Source: Anthopleura xanthogrammica (Eukaryota; Cnidaria; Anthozoa; Actiniaria; Actiniidae). Taken from it: DNA of 64,000 bases. The stretch is from positions 16,033,351 to 16,097,350 of the forward strand of contig OZ025209.1 in NCBI GenBank assembly GCA_964019055.1. Reading direction: 5' to 3'. A program made the translations under genes and the position numbers. The notes beneath the pieces are model-generated. The model ran no database searches and had not been told where the DNA came from. It worked only from the letters and a program-made list of their open reading frames with translations. Positions within the stretch are counted from its first letter, which is position 1; the number at the start of each line of letters is the position of its first letter. This document shows, piece after piece, positions 32,790 to 43,623 of this stretch.

Positions 32790-34961
32790 ATGGATTCCAT
32801 CCTTGAAAACCTCAAAGGGAATGTCCAGTGTACCTTGTGTAATGATACACTTACTGAACCCAAGATTCTGCAATGTTTTCATACATTTTGTAAGCCTTGT
32901 ATCAAAAGACACGCCGAGCTGATCGAAGAATTCATCGTCTTTAAGTGTCCTAAATGTAAATCAGAAACTACTTTACCACAAGAAAGCGGCTTGGAGAGTC
33001 TGAAGACAAGTCCACTCCACTCTAGAATGTCGCAAATTCTGACTACTATTGAAAGCGAAAAGGTTTGTTCTGTTTCTGATAGTCATTCAGGAGCAGTTTG
33101 GTATTGCTTGGATTGTGATCAATCGATCTGTGAAGATTGTGTCAAGGGTCATTCTGCGTTTACCAAACTGAAACATCACAAACTCATTCGTGTTAATGAT
33201 ATGAAAAACGAAGACCTCGAATCTATGCTGAAGAAGGAGATTAACTGTACAACCCACTTGAATGAAATGTTGGAGCTTTATTGCGAAGATTGTGATGATA
33301 TCATCTGTTTGAGCTGCTGGAAGACAGGCCATAAAGATCACAAGATTATGTCATTAGACAAGCTCGTCTTACTGAAGAGGGCATTGTTGTACAAGCATCT
33401 ACAAGTACTGGAGCAGTTGAGATTCAATGACAAGGAAAGACAGGAACAAGAAGAGATTGCGCACAAAATACAAGAAGATGGAGAAAGAGCTATAAGAGAA
33501 GTGAAGGAAAACATAGCGAGAACGATTGAAAAATTACGTGAAAGGGAAAGAGAAATTCTGAAGCAAATCCATAGCAAGATGGACAGAGCCACCAAAAACT
33601 TGAATATAATTCATCATATTCCAGCCGTCAAGGAATACATCAATAATGTGATGGAAAGAGGACTGGCAAGTGAAATGATGAACATTCAAGAGACAGAATG
33701 CTCTGAGGATTTCATTTTCAGCCCTATCAAAAAATGCTCAGGACTTGCCTTCATTCCTAACCAAACCTTGCTGCAACAAGTGAACACAGGGCTGGGAGAA
33801 ATACAGTCCTACTCTAAAACAGACTATAGTATGAGTACTATTCAAATGGAGTCTGAGCCAGTAGCCTTGAAACAAGGAAAACTGCTATTGATGACTAAAA
33901 CATCTACAGGAGAACCCAATCATGATCCAGGTGATGTTATTGATGTTAAAATCAGCCCTGAAGAAAATGTGGAAATAAAAGAAAACTATGTGAGAACTGA
34001 AGGTAAAATAGAAGTGGAGTTCATGGCTAAAGTAGCTGGTCAACTGACAGCAGAGGTTCAAGTGAATGGGAATCATGTATCTAACTGTCCACTGGTGATG
34101 AATGTAGAAGCCCAAGAAATGGAAATAACGAAAGAGTTTAAGATGAAAGGAAGAAAAATAGAAACTTTGGATATTAATGGGATAGCAGTCAACAAAGGAA
34201 ATAACAGAGTCTCTATTGCAGATGGGTTTTCTCATTGTGTGCATGTATTCAACACTGATGGAGATCTCTTACTGACGTATGGCAGTCAAGGTAATGGACA
34301 GAGTCAGTTAAATAATCCTGAAGGTTTGGCTTTTTTGAATGATACAGACTTAGTTATAGCAGACAGTGGTAATCATAGAATATGTATAGTGAACATTGCA
34401 AAAGGGACATCCGTAAAAACCTTTGGTAGCTATGGTAGAGGCAATGGACAGTTTACTTCTCCACGTGGAGTACATGTTGATGCCGATAACATCATCATTT
34501 GTGATAATGGATATAATTATCCTCGTGTTCAAGTCTTCACAAAAGACTGTGACTATCAATATCATTTTGGCAGATCTCCTCAGTTTGGTTACACAAATCG
34601 TGACCCTTTGCATCCTGTCAGCGTAGTAACACATGGTGGACGGTTTTACGTCAGCGATTCTGTCTACTGCGTTATTTATGTATTTGAGAAGAAAGATGGT
34701 GTAATGACTAGGATATCAACGATTGGTGAGAAAGGCAGTGCTGCTGGTCAGCTGAGTGAACCATGGGGCCTGGCTATTGATAATGACCATAATCTACTGG
34801 TCTGTGATCGTGGAAATAACCGCATTCAAAAGTTCACATTGGATGGTCGTTTTGTTAAGAGGAGTGCCAATAACATACAGAAACCTTCTTATATAGCAGT
34901 TTTAAAAGACGGTCAGTTACTTGTAAGTACTTATTGCTCTGGTGTTTTCTTTGTAAAATAA
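32790..34961 (+). CDS. TRIM-NHL protein (RING, two B-boxes, coiled coil, filamin-like, NHL), intronless
   Basis: I chose the ATG at 32790 because the RING begins 14 residues later; the frame extends upstream without another Met in that context. 723 residues. RING at 14-56 (C14, C17, C29, H31, C34, C37, C53, C56). B-box 1 about 93-132 (YCLDCDQSICEDC), B-box 2 about 150-186 (LYCEDCDDIICLSCWKTGHKDH), a Glu/Lys-rich coiled coil to about 275, a filamin-type Ig domain (VEFMAKVAGQLTAEVQVNG), and NHL repeats from about 455 to the end (LNNPEGLAFLNDTDLVIADSGNHRI; LSEPWGLAIDNDHNLLVCDRGNNRI). This is the class of TRIM2/TRIM3/TRIM71. RING proteins of this type act as E3 ubiquitin ligases in the cytoplasm, and NHL propellers bind RNA or protein. 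The single exon suggests an expanded or retrocopied family. The specific target is unknown. Confidence 0.93.
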   Translation: MDSILENLKGNVQCTLCNDTLTEPKILQCFHTFCKPCIKRHAELIEEFIVFKCPKCKSETTLPQESGLESLKTSPLHSRMSQILTTIESEKVCSVSDSHSGAVWYCLDCDQSICEDCVKGHSAFTKLKHHKLIRVNDMKNEDLESMLKKEINCTTHLNEMLELYCEDCDDIICLSCWKTGHKDHKIMSLDKLVLLKRALLYKHLQVLEQLRFNDKERQEQEEIAHKIQEDGERAIREVKENIARTIEKLREREREILKQIHSKMDRATKNLNIIHHIPAVKEYINNVMERGLASEMMNIQETECSEDFIFSPIKKCSGLAFIPNQTLLQQVNTGLGEIQSYSKTDYSMSTIQMESEPVALKQGKLLLMTKTSTGEPNHDPGDVIDVKISPEENVEIKENYVRTEGKIEVEFMAKVAGQLTAEVQVNGNHVSNCPLVMNVEAQEMEITKEFKMKGRKIETLDINGIAVNKGNNRVSIADGFSHCVHVFNTDGDLLLTYGSQGNGQSQLNNPEGLAFLNDTDLVIADSGNHRICIVNIAKGTSVKTFGSYGRGNGQFTSPRGVHVDADNIIICDNGYNYPRVQVFTKDCDYQYHFGRSPQFGYTNRDPLHPVSVVTHGGRFYVSDSVYCVIYVFEKKDGVMTRISTIGEKGSAAGQLSEPWGLAIDNDHNLLVCDRGNNRIQKFTLDGRFVKRSANNIQKPSYIAVLKDGQLLVSTYCSGVFFVK

Positions 34962-35542
34962 TGCGTACATGTTCCACATGCATGTCGTTGGGTTTTAAAA
35001 GTTCTGAAGAGGTTTCTCAAAAATTTAGATCAAAACGCAGACACCCGAGATAACGTTTGCGCATGCGTGCATTTATTACGTTTCCAAGAATTCATTGACG
35101 CTAAGCATGCAAAAAAAATAATCAAATATCGTCAGAATAAGGAAAAAACTTACTATACTTATAACTACAGTAGATTATATCAATATTTACTACATGGATT
35201 CAAATTGTATACATATGCTTAAGCGGTGCGCACAAGATTCAAATTTAACTCAAGAGGTTTACAATCTAAACTCAAAACTTAATATCAAAATCTTGCGGTT
35301 TTTGAACCAATCAGAGCGCGAGAAGCGAAGTGACAGCATTGTATACATTTACTCATTTTGCCAGATAGTTTTTTTTCTGTTGTTGTATATACCAAGTTTA
35401 TATTGTATTGATAACCCTATACTGGGCAACCAACTAGTATCCTGGGTAGGCCTAGGAATGTAGATATTAATTACATTGATATTACAATAATAGCATTTAG
35501 TTAAGAAACCGTACGATTTGGCTATTGTTACATTAGTACAAA

Positions 35543-35548
35543 AATAAA
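35543..35548 (+). terminator. Candidate polyadenylation signal of the first TRIM gene
   Basis: AATAAA about 580 bp after the stop of the + strand TRIM gene, the first canonical signal on this strand that I noticed downstream. Confidence 0.35.
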
Positions 35549-35712
35549 GTCATGCAATATATTTTTTACGATGTGTTTTATAAGGCTTCTGTTTATTAAA
35601 TTGATACGAATATGCCTGATTACCAAATCTTTAACCGTGTAGGCTTCTAGATCTGTTTGTTTTCCCCAGTAATTGATTATTGAAGCAAGTTTAGCGTAAT
35701 ATGTTTATTAGT

Positions 35713-35914
35713 AAGACCTCTTTACCTAGCTTGAACGTAATGTTTTCTCATGCATTTCAGACCAGGTGTCTTTCTCTTGAAAATAAGGTTCTTTGAATAA
35801 GTTGTATCCAAATTCATGTGTCTCCTAGATCTCATGAACAACCGTTAAATAAAGAAACGCAGGTTACTCTAGGGTTTGCAATGGAAAACTCTACGCCCAA
35901 GGTAAAGAGGTCTT
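35713..35914. mobile_element. Palindromic MITE family B, full copy
   Basis: AAGACCTCTTTACCTAGCTT at the left and GCCCAAGGTAAAGAGGTCTT at the right are inverted ends, with TTTCAGACCAGGTGTC inside. About 60 bp from the stop codon of the minus-strand cysteine-rich peptide gene. Confidence 0.85.
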
Positions 35915-35973
35915 TTTCGAGGCAATCGTAATGTATTCTAAATATACTCCATTATATTCTAAATATGTGTCCA

Positions 35974-37817
35974 TTACATGTTCAATTTAGGTGTTTCTTG
36001 CGAAGAGATGCTTCGCTTTTTTCGGTATGGATTCTGCCAATTGTCTATAGTACATGTAGAACTGTAGCAAAAGAGAGGAAAGCCTTCGCAGACTCCTTTA
36101 CATTCATCATCACTAGAGCACCAATCTCCCATAATATCACAGGGGTTACGCTTGACACGAACGTTTTGTTTGACATTCTGCAAAAAAGAAAATAAGAAAA
36201 AATGAGACTTTTGTGTTGATTTTACTACCTCACATTTATGGTAAAACACTTCGAAAAGTGTTTTTTTTTTTTTTTTTTTGTTAAAAAATGGTGGGTTTCA
36301 TCTTGTGAAAGAGTTTGGATTTCACCATCTGCTTCAAATGGTGGTCAAAATTGCGTACGAGACAGGAAAATGACGTCAAGTGGCTCACGGTATGTCCATT
36401 GAACCAATCACAGCGAGTACTTTGCTCATCCAATCAGAATGCAGGGACAGCAGTTAGGTACACTAACACCGCATTTCGCATGAGACTGATGTACATCGTG
36501 AAAATGATATTTGCGTATAAACAATCTTTTTTTACTGTTTCAGACCAAGTTCCATTTCCTTGAGAAAAATATTTTTTATTTAGAATGAAATGATGAAACA
36601 AATGAAAGAAAAATACACACGAGACTGACGTGCTTTGAAATGGGAACAAGCTTATCTGAGGTCCGTTTTTTATCGGGTGCGCTGCTAGTTATTATTCATC
36701 TTATAATAGACTGTTTGTTTCATATCAGTTCGCTTAACATCTCATTATGCATATTGAGTTAATTAAATAACAGATAAATCAAAATTGATTAAATCATCTT
36801 AATTGCCTTCCCATGTGGGACGTATTCACTCTATTGCGCATGATCATAACCTTGTATTTTCCTATGGAAGCCAATATTTTTGTCGTTTCTTTCAACGAAT
36901 CGTTGAACATATTGAATACATTACTAACAAATCGAAATCCATCATTTCATCTCCCAAATTGCTTTCCCATGTGGGACTCATTTACGCAATTGCGCATGTC
37001 CAAAAACCTAATAATCAAACAGCCAAATTGTTATGGGAAGTACTCACCTAAAAAAAATCCCCGTTTCTAGTCAAGTTCTAATAACCTAAACACAACACAA
37101 CTCCAACTGTGCTATCTGAGCCTGTGGCGTTATTTTATGGTTCAAAAACTTTGAATATTAGTTTAGTTGTTTTGAAATGAATATTATTATTATACAACAA
37201 AACAAAGCACTAGCGCACTCAATGAATGCAAAACAAATTAATTTCTATGTAACTCAGTCATGTCTTAAATTTAGGAAACTTCTAGAAATACTTTATATAT
37301 AATAATGTCTACTTATTTGAACCAGAAATATATGAAAATCATTTGTACCCTTACTTCAGCATTTCCCCTACACTAGTGAAATAATTTTGCTTCGATCACC
37401 CCCAAGAAACTAGTTTTTAGGTATTAGTGAACACCTTGAAGGCACATATTTGCATCGATTAGTTTCTGTTGAATGTACTTACTAGTCAATAGCGAATGGT
37501 TTCGAAATGAAAGATATAGTTGTCATTTGACTAAAAAGATGGAGAAAGTCTTTGTTTCGTGATTAAAACTCTCTCTACTCGTGTCTCATGAAGAATTAAA
37601 ATTCTTTTGCATTTCTTAAAATATCTAGCATATTCTCTAGCTCTATCTTGCCTGAGTGCCCGAGTATGAACCTGCCTAATTTATTAAATAAAATTATGTA
37701 TTTTTGTGATAAGTTTAATTCTGACTGCGATATACTCACTTTTGGGATGAGGTTCCTTGCTGCGGCGAGCCCAGCTATGAGCAGGACAGCAAGTATCACC
37801 AAAGTTTTTCCGCTCAT
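35974..37817 (-). CDS. Two-exon precursor of a small secreted six-cysteine peptide
   Basis: Exon 1 (37817-37740) encodes a 26-residue segment with a clear signal peptide (LVILAVLLIAGLAAA) and ends at a GTGAGT donor in phase 0. Exon 2 (36177-35974) follows a TTTTTTGCAG acceptor in phase 0. It starts with a short basic propeptide ending in a Lys-Arg pair, continues with a cysteine-rich core, and ends with a second basic cluster and a short tail. The core has six cysteines spaced C-x6-C-x5-C-x3-C-x6-C-x4-C. The signal, dibasic propeptide and cysteine-core layout is shared by cnidarian secreted effector peptides, including toxins, antimicrobial peptides and peptide signals. The spacing does not let me choose among them, so no toxicity is claimed. 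The intron is about 1.56 kb. Confidence 0.68.
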
Positions 37818-39102
37818 CTTGTTAGTACGTCCCAACACTTTAAACCACTTTAAATCTAAATAAGAAGAAATCAAAACATATTACGATATTAAGATATTAG
37901 CCGCTAAAATAAACTTGTCAATTGGAATTAAAGATTCGTGGTACAGGGAAAAGTTACCCTTGCAGCTGTGTGTCGAGTGATGCTCTGATAAAGTGTTCCA
38001 AGTGTTGCACCCTTTATTGGCATGGGTATCAGTTAATTACAAGTATACTACACCGTGGGTGGGTTAATTAGTCTGCCAAGTATTTTCAGATCTCAAGTCA
38101 TCATAATTAATGAAACGGCAAGGACCACTTTTTGTCGTAAATAAAAGCTGCATCGGAAAGCCAGTCAAGTGTTGCATAATGACGATGATTGATGACGTGA
38201 AGGTATTTGACTAATTGTTTTAAAGAAGACATGAATTCCGAGATTCCAATGCTTGCCTTTGGCAAGATTTTCATTAAATAGGCCGGAAAATTGACGACTT
38301 TCGTCTGTAATCAGTTTGATTCGTGAATAATTTCAGTTAACAAGTTGATGAATCTGGTGTCATTTTCAAAGGACCTTTGAGCAGAGAAGGAGAAAAATGT
38401 GTGCCAAAAAAAGTTTTCCAATTATTTTTGTTTAAAATTATTTTTATTCGATAAACACGTTTGTCCTCTATATAAGATTTTGTTCCCCAAATTGATGTAA
38501 CACGTTTAAAGGAATCCAAACTATGACACTCTCACCATCTAAACACCTGATTCACAGTCTAAGGAGTCGGAGTTCTGGATTTGGAAGCAGCCGATGTCTT
38601 TGTATAAATCAAAGACCAAACGAGAAGGATTGTTTTTCTCGGGTAATTTCGTGATAAAATTAATGAAAAGCAGAAGAAATTATGAATTGATGACTGTCAT
38701 CAAATCTCCATCAAAAAGGTGGTTGATATTTTTGAATTGCTTTGTGGTAAACTCGTGAAAATTGCATCACAAAGTCAAAAATAGACTGTGGGTGAGCATT
38801 GCCCTAAGTAGGAGCTCCAAAATCGGAGGATATATTTGAAAATAATATTTTGCATGACGAGAAATTTAAAGGCGCGCCCTACCGTGACTCTAAAAGGGCT
38901 TCCCGTGGTTAACGTACGTCTTTTTAAAAACATCTGGGCAACGTATGCGTAAGAACAGAGTTATTATGGAACACCAGCATTGGTTAACGTAAACTTAGCG
39001 TGTGTTTTGACTATGTTTGTCCGACAAGTCGAATTTTACTTATCTGCATGAAATCTTTCACGTCTTTATACCTAAACTGATGTCAAAAAAATACTGCTAC
39101 TG

Positions 39103-39144
<42 letters not shown>

Positions 39145-41206
39145 CTGCTACAAGAAGTTGTATGATACCGTAACTGACCACGGAAACCCCTCATAATGCA
39201 TAGGAATAGCCCACTAAATCTGCCATCTGAAAGTTGGACAAATGCTTTAAACAATTTATTTTCCCATGGCCCTCCAACTTAACCTCTTTTTGAAAATACG
39301 TTTATTGAATAGCGGCTCGAGTCTTTGTGATAAATTATAGTGCCAGAGGTCTGTGAAGCCAAAAGCAGGTTAAAGCAATGTGTTTCAAATAATGTTTTGC
39401 ATATGATCATGGAATCAATATTTCTTTTTGTCTATGCAAAATATTTTAAGTAATTTTCCTTACCTTTGGCTAGAATTTCAAGGAATTAAAACTTATTGCA
39501 ACATCAACATTCCTGTCAAACGTTTGTCCAAAAATTGCTTTGCGAAAAACCAATTTTCTTTCCCCTAAATTGAGGCGCAATGATTCCCAGATGAAATACC
39601 AGCCTCCATAATCCAAGCACCCTACAGAGAAAACCCTTTATTGTGTTGGACGCCCGCCGCTTTAAGCATTAAGATCCCGGCCAGATGGAGACGTTTAAAA
39701 ACCGAATTATCTTGTTATGATTGTGCATTAAAACCAACTTAAAACTCGTTGAAAAGCGTTAATCTAAGTGCCCAATGGGGAGGGTGATTGATCTTTCTAT
39801 TGATGTGCCATCTCGTCAGAGCAGGGGGCTTGTAAAGAAGCAAAGCGATTTACAATTATACTCGTTGACGAACTGAGCTTCAACTACAACTCAAGGCCTT
39901 ACAATTTGTTTTCTTTCGGAGGCACATTTGCCTCAGAGACGAAGGGGGTGGATCCAGTGATGCATATCAGGAAGAAAGACTTACAAGTGAACAAATTTTA
40001 GGATAAAAAGTCCTTTAAAAAAATCCTTGAATAAACTGCTGATAGCAGTAGACTGTTTACATTTCGTATTTTCGGAGCTTGATTAAAAAGCGCATTACTT
40101 AAAAAAAAAATAATAATAATAAACCCTGATGGACTTGTGATATCTATGGAAATCTATTGCGTATCTTTTGAACATTAAGAACGCCTTTTCACACTCACAA
40201 CATCAACATAACACTAGCATGCACAAGCACGGGAAAGCATTCTTACAAGAGTATTAAGAACAAAGAAGAACAATAATTAGCAATTGTTAGCAATGTACAA
40301 CTGAGTCTGCGTGTTGCAGTGGTGGTCATGACACAACAAAAAACTTTCCTGGTTAAGTTCTTCCAGTATTTTTCCAGTTTAGAAGTTTCAAATTAGTAGA
40401 ATTTCAGGTCCCACAAATTCTTCTAGTATAGTTCTAGCCTAGGACGTTGAAAAGTAAGGCTTCAAGCATCATTTTGAAACAAATATGGCTCGAACAAGAT
40501 CTCTGTTGCTATCGCTAATAAGGTGAGCAATGCTATTGAATATATTCTAATATCACTTGTAAACAAATATTTATACTGTATCCTAGAACATGATTTATGC
40601 TGCAACCAGTTCTAGATATTAAACAGTTAGGGGTACGATTTCGTTTTCTTCAAAATTCTGTAATTATAACTCGAACTGTGATCATGAATCCTTGGGTCAG
40701 ATCGATAAGTATTTTTTCAACTTATTGTCCAGTCTCGATTATTCTAAAACATTCGTCAGATGGTAATGATTTTTTAATGCATTCCGTTGGTATGCTTTTC
40801 ACACGATCAATGGCACCCAAAGTTTACTTAGTTGGGGGGAGGGGGTGGGGAACATTTTATCTCAGCACACAAACTAATAACCTATAAATATTTAATATTT
40901 TATGACAACATTAGCTAGTTATATGCATACATGAATAAATAAATACGTCTAGGAAGACATGCAAATCAGACGTTTTTATCATCAATGAATTAGGAAAAAC
41001 TTCATGAAAGTTATATTAAATAAAACACTAAAATCGTAAAAGTTAACGACTTCGTTGTAAGAATTCTGCGGTCAAGATGTGACATAACAAAGCTGCTTTC
41101 ATTTTAAAAAAATCAGGTTCTCTGGCGCTGTCCAGGAAGATTGTGGGCTCAAAGGATTAAAATTCCAACGTGCGGGACATGAATTTTTTTTGAGTTGGAT
41201 AAACAA
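37818..41206. other. Gene-free stretch with a CAG/CTG repeat
   Basis: No coding exon, RNA gene or transposase fragment is supported over about 3.4 kb. A triplet repeat lies at 39095-39150. A short G-rich run occurs near 40838. The rest is ordinary AT-rich DNA and presumably includes the promoter of the cysteine-rich peptide gene just above 37817. Confidence 0.5.
39095..39150. repeat. (CTG)n trinucleotide repeat
   Basis: CTGCTACTG units pass into about 14 uninterrupted CTG triplets. No surrounding exon is supported, so the Ser-rich frame on the minus strand is not called as coding. Confidence 0.9.
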
Positions 41207-41296
41207 GATGCATCCTGGTCTAGCTTGAGTACAAATGACACCATGTAAGACAGGATGAACACAAGATGTTTGTACCCAAGCTAGACCACAATGCAC
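41207..41296. mobile_element. Palindromic family C, best copy
   Basis: GATGCATCCTGGTCTAGCTT with GAGTACAAATGACACC at the left and TTTGTACCCAAGCTAGACCA at the right are inverted. It ends about 30 bp from the stop codon of the second TRIM gene, so it may contribute to its 3' UTR. Confidence 0.8.
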
Positions 41297-41328
41297 TATG
41301 TTTCACCTCAGAAAAATTCTATAAATCA

Positions 41329-43623
41329 CTATCTACGCGTGCGTCCAGATCTCCGAGTTGGTGTCGCAAGCGTCGTATTTTCTGTCTCTAAGATCCTATT
41401 TACAACAAACAAACCAGATCGAAAAGTAGTGACAAGTAGGTTACCATCATTTAACACCGTTATATAGCGCGGATCTTTGAGTTTATCAAGTGTTTTTCCT
41501 ACGAAACGACCATCCAATGTGAATTTTTGGATTCGGTTATTCCCACGGTCGCAGACCAGTAGATGATGGTCATTATCAATAGCCAGGCCCCATGGTTCTC
41601 TCATCTGACTATCACCACTGCCTTTCTCACCAATCGTCGATATTTTAGTCGGTACGCCATCTTTCTTCTCAAATACATGAATGACATTATTCGTATAATC
41701 ACTCACGTAAAACCGTTCATGGTGTGTTACTGCGCTAACTGGATGGAAATTGTCCTGTTTGGTCAAACCAAACTGATATTGATAGTCACCGTCTCTTGTG
41801 AAGACTTGGACACGTTCATTATGGAAGTCACATGCAACAATGTTACCATCATCATCAACATGCACCCCATAAGAATCATTGAAATCTCCTTCGCCTTTAC
41901 CAAGTTTACCAAATGTCTTTACCAGTGCCTCAGTAGTAGTGTTCACAATACATAATCTGTAATTACGATTGTCAGCTATAACTAAGTCTGTCTCATTCAA
42001 GAATGCTAGTCCTTCTGGTTTTAGCAACTTTCTTTCTCCACTTCCTTTCCTACCATACTTTAGTAGGAGATCTCCATCAGTGTTAAACACATGCACACAA
42101 CTGCAAGACTCATACGCAACTGCAATTTTGCTATTTTCTTTGTTAGCAGCGACTCCTGTTAAAGTTTGAGATGCTACACTTACGCCTTTCATCTTGAACT
42201 CTCTGGTTATTCCCATTTCCTGTGGATTCACATTCATTACTAGTGGACTGTTAGATACATGATTACCATTCACTTGAACCTCTGCTGTTAGTTGACCAGC
42301 TACTTTAGCCATGAACTCCACTTCTATTTTTCCTTCAGTTCTCACATCGTTTTCTTTTATTTCCACATTTTCTTCAGGGCTGATTTTAACATCAATAACA
42401 TCACCTGGATCATTACTGGGTTCTCCTGTAGAGGTTTTAGTAAACAATAGCAGTTTTCCTTGTTTCAAAGCTTCTGGTTCAGACTCCACATGAACAGTAC
42501 TCATACTATGGTCTGTTTCAGAAGAAGATTGTGTTTCTTCCTGCCCTGTGTTCACTTGTTGCAGCAAAGTTTGGTTAGGAATATAATCTGTTTTTAACTT
42601 AGTCTGTATTTCACCGATACCTGAAGCCACCTGTTGCAAGAGTTCTTCGTTAAGAACAAAGACAATCTCTGAGATATTGTTCTGTGGAATAGGACTAAAT
42701 ATATAATCCTCAGAGCATTCTGTTTCTTGTATGTTGACCATATCACTAGCGAGTCCTCTTTCCATCACATTATTGATGTAATCCTTGAGAGCTGGAATAT
42801 GATGAATTATATTCAAGTTTTTGATGGCTCTGTCCATCTTGCTATGGATTTGCTTCAACAACTCCTGCTCCTTGTGTTTGAAATAATTTATAACTTCATT
42901 TGTTTTGTCCTTGACTTCTTGTATGACTTTTTCTCCGTTTTGTTTAATCAACGAAGCAATATTTTCCTGTTCTTGTACTTTCTGCTCATCTAACATGAAA
43001 TTTTCCAGCTCTTCCAAGTGCTTAGATAACATTTCTCTCTTCATAGAAGCAAATGTGTCTAGTGATGTCAAATCGTGTTCTCTGTGTTCCTGCTTCATGC
43101 AAAACACACAGATCAAGGCCTGACAGGTTCGACAAAACACCTCAACTCTTTGACCAACATGGCATCTAGTACAATCATCTTCTCTTTTAAGAATAAATTC
43201 CAAGTCTTCTAGTCTTAACTCGTTGAGATTTATAAGCTTATGACTATCAATAAAAGTTGTATGATTCCTTAAACATATGTCACACATCGAGCGACTGCAG
43301 TCTAAACAGTACCAAGATGCTGGAGAATGACTCTCAGAAATCTTACAATCCTTTATACCTTCAACTAAGGCCACAACATCCAAGATTCTTGAATGTAAAA
43401 CACTGGGTTTTAGATCTTCCACGTTGTTTAGTTCTGGTAGAGCAGTTAGAGTTTGACATGATGGACACTTGAAGACGTTGACTTCCTCGATCAGCTCGGC
43501 TTTTCTTTCGATGCAAGGCTTACAAAATGTGTGAAAACATGGCAAGATCTTCGGATCAGTCAGTGTACCGTTGCACAAAGAACATTGGACATCTTTTTTG
43601 AGGTTCTCAAGGAAGGAATCCAT
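41329..43623 (-). CDS. TRIM-NHL protein, second paralogue, intronless
   Basis: The ATG at 43623 gives 764 residues, with the RING at 14-56 as in the paralogue at 32790 (C14, C17, C29, H31, C34, C37, C53, C56). B-box 1 (WYCLDCSRSMCDICLRNH), B-box 2 (VEVFCRTCQALICVFCMKQE), coiled coil, filamin-type Ig and NHL repeats (LKPEGLAFLNETDLVIADN; MREPWGLAIDNDHHLLVCDR) follow in order. The extra length comes partly from an internal duplication of a short segment after the coiled coil, where LLQQVASGIGEIQ is followed by LLQQVNTGQEETQ. The C-terminus is extended and basic (TPTRRSGRTRR). The coiled-coil end and filamin domain are far closer to the first paralogue than the B-boxes are. Probably a cytoplasmic E3 ubiquitin ligase, from family knowledge; substrate unknown. 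Confidence 0.93.
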   Translation of the reverse strand: MDSFLENLKKDVQCSLCNGTLTDPKILPCFHTFCKPCIERKAELIEEVNVFKCPSCQTLTALPELNNVEDLKPSVLHSRILDVVALVEGIKDCKISESHSPASWYCLDCSRSMCDICLRNHTTFIDSHKLINLNELRLEDLEFILKREDDCTRCHVGQRVEVFCRTCQALICVFCMKQEHREHDLTSLDTFASMKREMLSKHLEELENFMLDEQKVQEQENIASLIKQNGEKVIQEVKDKTNEVINYFKHKEQELLKQIHSKMDRAIKNLNIIHHIPALKDYINNVMERGLASDMVNIQETECSEDYIFSPIPQNNISEIVFVLNEELLQQVASGIGEIQTKLKTDYIPNQTLLQQVNTGQEETQSSSETDHSMSTVHVESEPEALKQGKLLLFTKTSTGEPSNDPGDVIDVKISPEENVEIKENDVRTEGKIEVEFMAKVAGQLTAEVQVNGNHVSNSPLVMNVNPQEMGITREFKMKGVSVASQTLTGVAANKENSKIAVAYESCSCVHVFNTDGDLLLKYGRKGSGERKLLKPEGLAFLNETDLVIADNRNYRLCIVNTTTEALVKTFGKLGKGEGDFNDSYGVHVDDDGNIVACDFHNERVQVFTRDGDYQYQFGLTKQDNFHPVSAVTHHERFYVSDYTNNVIHVFEKKDGVPTKISTIGEKGSGDSQMREPWGLAIDNDHHLLVCDRGNNRIQKFTLDGRFVGKTLDKLKDPRYITVLNDGNLLVTTFRSGLFVVNRILETENTTLATPTRRSGRTRR

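Noticed and set aside
40597..40887. 96-codon + strand open frame as a gene
   Set aside because: No domain, no signal peptide, no splice partners; treated as chance in gene-free DNA.
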